16,739 nucleotides of DNA from Candidatus Zixiibacteriota bacterium (GTDB taxonomy: Bacteria > Zixibacteria > MSB-5A5 > GN15 > PGXB01), in contig QNAH01000011.1 of NCBI GenBank assembly GCA_003641425.1, positions 1 to 16,739 of the forward strand. Reading direction: 5' to 3'. This document shows, piece by piece, positions 16,053 to 16,739 of this stretch. Positions within the stretch are counted from its first letter, which is position 1, and every line of letters starts with the position of its first letter. The notes below the pieces were generated by a model that saw only the letters and a list, made by a program, of their open reading frames with translations, was not told where the DNA came from and did no database searches. The position numbers and the translations under genes were made by a program.

Positions 16053-16117
16053 CTGTTGTCCATCCTGTTCGAGCCGAAAGCCGCAAACGGCTTTGCCTTC
16101 CCTTGTTCTTTTCCCAT
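16031..16117 (-). CDS. Possible 28-residue peptide inside the small RNA
   Basis: An ATG at 16117 opens 28 codons ending with TAA at 16031, inside the terminator loop. The peptide starts MGKEQGKAKPF and ends GHCSIC, with a C-x2-C at the very C-terminus. There is no good ribosome binding site (only GGTG about 9 nt upstream), an in-frame GTG lies four codons earlier, and a stop inside a terminator is unusual. A frame this short arises easily by chance. Listed because the RNA could be dual-function, not because coding is shown. Confidence 0.15.
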   Translation of the reverse strand: MGKEQGKAKPFAAFGSNRMDNSGHCSIC

Positions 16118-16240
16118 CGGAAGAATCACCGAGCCGGGAAACTCCGGGAAGTTTCCTGTCCCTCTCCCGGCCCGGTAATACCGTTACACTTCAACCACCT
16201 TGTGGGAACATAAAAACAACGTGGAGGTACGATTAGATAT

Positions 16241-16256
16241 TGCAATTTTTGTACCA
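16241..16256 (-). promoter_or_regulatory. Sigma-54 (RpoN) promoter, reading leftwards
   Basis: The minus strand reads TGGTACAAAAATTGCA, against the consensus TGGCACG-N4-TTGCW. The invariant GG (-24) and GC (-12) are present with the exact 10-bp spacing, and a pyrimidine precedes the TGG. Expected start is near 16230. Two palindromic activator sites lie upstream, centred about 133 and 164 bp before that start, the usual distance for enhancer-binding proteins. An AT-rich tract at 16303-16320 between them could allow bending. Confidence 0.75.
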
Positions 16257-16352
16257 AAAATGAACAATCGTCGACAAATTATCCTATCGTAATATAGGAC
16301 AATGATTTAAATAAATATATGGGGGGGTAATTTGGGGAAATCTAATAAGAAA

Positions 16353-16373
16353 TACTGCGTAATTTACGCAGTA
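16353..16373. promoter_or_regulatory. 21-bp palindromic operator, copy 1 (likely enhancer-binding protein site)
   Basis: Arms TACTGCGTAA and TTACGCAGTA are perfect reverse complements of 10 bp around one central T (16363). It shares the core TGCGTAA-N-TTACGCA with copy 2. The hairpin has no loop and no T tract, so it is a protein site rather than a terminator. Confidence 0.75.
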
Positions 16374-16383
16374 GAACAATGCG

Positions 16384-16404
16384 AAATGCGTAAATTACGC
16401 ATTT
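16384..16404. promoter_or_regulatory. 21-bp palindromic operator, copy 2, overlapping the activator's stop codon
   Basis: Arms AAATGCGTAA and TTACGCATTT are perfect reverse complements of 10 bp around one central A (16394). The centre is 31 bp from that of copy 1, close to three helical turns, so both sites face the same side of the DNA. The TAA stop of the sigma-54 activator gene (16395-16397) lies inside it. Confidence 0.75.
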
Positions 16405-16739
16405 GTATCCTGCGTGATTTGATATTTTTTGATTCGATAGCGGACTGCCCCCTCAGATATTCCAAGTATCCGGGCCGCTTCACGGCGGTTCCACCCGGAT
16501 TGTTCAAGTGCATTTATTAGTTGATCGCACTCATCATGACTCCCGGCCCTGACAAGTTGCGCCATTTTTCCCAGGTCACCATCGGCCAACAGGTAGAGCC
16601 GGTTGATTTCAGCTTTGAGTTCCCGCACATGACCCGGCCACGGGCGCTCGATCATGGCGCTGGAGATATTTTTAAGATATTTTTTGTCCGATGCGCTTTT
16701 GAATTTATACCCGTTTTGTGCCAAAAAATGCTCGATCAG
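16395..16739 (-). CDS. Sigma-54-dependent transcriptional activator, C-terminal part (5' end outside window)
   Basis: The frame is open to the right edge, so only the last 114 residues are visible. The segment LIEHFLAQNGYKF followed by ERPWPGHVRELKAEINRLYLL is the end of the AAA+ domain of a bacterial enhancer-binding protein (WPGHVREL stands for the usual WPGNVREL). A Fis-type helix-turn-helix follows in the last 35 residues: LINALEQSGWNRREAARILG then ISEGAVRYRIKKYQI. The signal-receiving domain, the ATPase Walker motifs and the GAFTGA loop lie outside. The TTG at 16724 is an internal codon, not the start. Two palindromes at its 3' end and a sigma-54 promoter beyond them point to a directly adjacent target transcript. 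What signal it senses cannot be told here. Confidence 0.92.
   Translation of the reverse strand: MIEHFLAQNGYKFKSASDKKYLKNISSAMIERPWPGHVRELKAEINRLYLLADGDLGKMAQLVRAGSHDECDQLINALEQSGWNRREAARILGISEGAVRYRIKKYQITQDTNA

Larger units (their letters stand above)
16014..16230 (-). ncRNA. Candidate sigma-54-dependent small RNA, about 217 nt
   Basis: The RNA is bounded by the sigma-54 promoter at 16241-16256 (start near 16230) and by an intrinsic terminator ending at 16014. Hairpins read 5' to 3' on the minus strand are: CCAC/GTGG with a 3-nt loop (16195-16205); a two-part arm of 8 bp (16129-16136 with 16168-16175) enclosing a perfect 7-bp stem GGAAACT/AGTTTCC (16137-16143 with 16150-16156); AAAGCCG/CGGCTTT with a 4-nt loop (16077-16094); and the terminator stem. 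Two of the stems contain a G-U that would be A-C on the other strand, supporting this orientation. The 5' end is unpaired and carries CCUCC, complementary to a Shine-Dalgarno core. Its place just downstream of an enhancer-binding protein gene and its operators parallels Qrr (LuxO) and CrcZ (CbrB). I do not recognise its sequence. A 28-codon frame lies within it. Confidence 0.6.
15417..16394. other. 978-bp interval without a convincing protein gene, rich in inverted repeats
   Basis: No frame in this interval looks like a conserved protein. The longest candidate (minus strand, 15821-15543, 92 codons) has no ribosome binding site and an unnatural composition. The interval contains two 21-bp palindromes, a sigma-54 promoter, a ~217-nt minus-strand RNA candidate with terminator, a further hairpin block at 15908-15994, a nested hairpin at 15794-15854, and a possible plus-strand RNA end at 15759. 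A short AT-rich stretch at 15417-15480 next to the methyltransferase start holds a TATAAT but no good -35. Some of these parts could belong to an intergenic repeat present elsewhere in the genome; one copy cannot show that. Confidence 0.7.

Noticed and set aside
16060..16110. GEMM (cyclic-di-GMP) riboswitch-like GGCAAAGCC segment
   Set aside because: Only one short piece resembles the motif. The second conserved GACGCAAAGCC half and the paired arms are missing, and the segment folds as a simple AAAGCCG/CGGCTTT hairpin.
16223..16227. Plus-strand GGAGG as a ribosome binding site
   Set aside because: No start codon follows at a usable distance and no coding frame follows. It is read as CCUCC on the minus-strand RNA instead.
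15417..16394. tRNA, tmRNA, 6S, RNase P or SRP RNA in the noncoding interval
   Set aside because: None of the diagnostic conserved segments of these RNAs is present, and no cloverleaf could be drawn.

Overview
The window looks like chromosomal DNA of a free-living, probably anaerobic or facultative Gram-negative-type bacterium of roughly 50% GC. The gene mix fits a poorly cultured lineage such as Zixibacteria or another FCB-group or deltaproteobacteria-like phylum: a TPR protein, M32 and M3 metallopeptidases, a long-form P5C dehydrogenase, a rubrerythrin-like protein, a DUF438/hemerythrin/PAS protein and a polyferredoxin. This placement is inferred from gene style only. No rRNA, tRNA, phage or transposase was seen.

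Left part (1-5137): the 3' end of a TPR protein (+) faces an M32 carboxypeptidase (-), with a shared bidirectional terminator between them. To the right, a rubrerythrin-like di-iron protein and a PruA-type L-glutamate-gamma-semialdehyde dehydrogenase form a two-gene minus-strand unit that ends in a strong intrinsic terminator. Centre (5138-9196): plus-strand genes for an oligoendopeptidase F (M3), an MscS channel and a YihY/BrkB membrane protein. Two of them have good -35/-10 elements.

Right-centre (9193-15416), all minus strand: a methyltransferase, then a cupin plus a CRP/FNR-family regulator with their own promoter, then a five-gene operon. That operon encodes an iron-sulfur protein, a DUF438-hemerythrin-PAS sensor, a DUF1858/DUF2249-like protein, a cupin and a membrane polyferredoxin. 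A perfect 16-bp CRP/FNR-type palindrome lies between the regulator and the operon, at the spacing of a class II activated promoter. The regulator's recognition helix has the residues expected for that site. The set reads as a redox, oxygen or nitrosative-stress response module with membrane electron transfer.

Right end (15417-16739): the most interesting part. The window ends in the C-terminus of a sigma-54 enhancer-binding protein (minus strand). Immediately 3' of it are two 21-bp palindromes spaced 31 bp apart, then a near-consensus sigma-54 promoter, then about 217 nt with no convincing protein gene but nested hairpins, ending in a stem followed by a U7 tract. This is the layout of an activator driving its own neighbouring small RNA, as in LuxO-Qrr or CbrB-CrcZ, but I do not recognise the RNA or the operator. 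The remaining ~600 bp up to the methyltransferase holds further large inverted repeats, including a possible plus-strand terminator, and no convincing protein gene.
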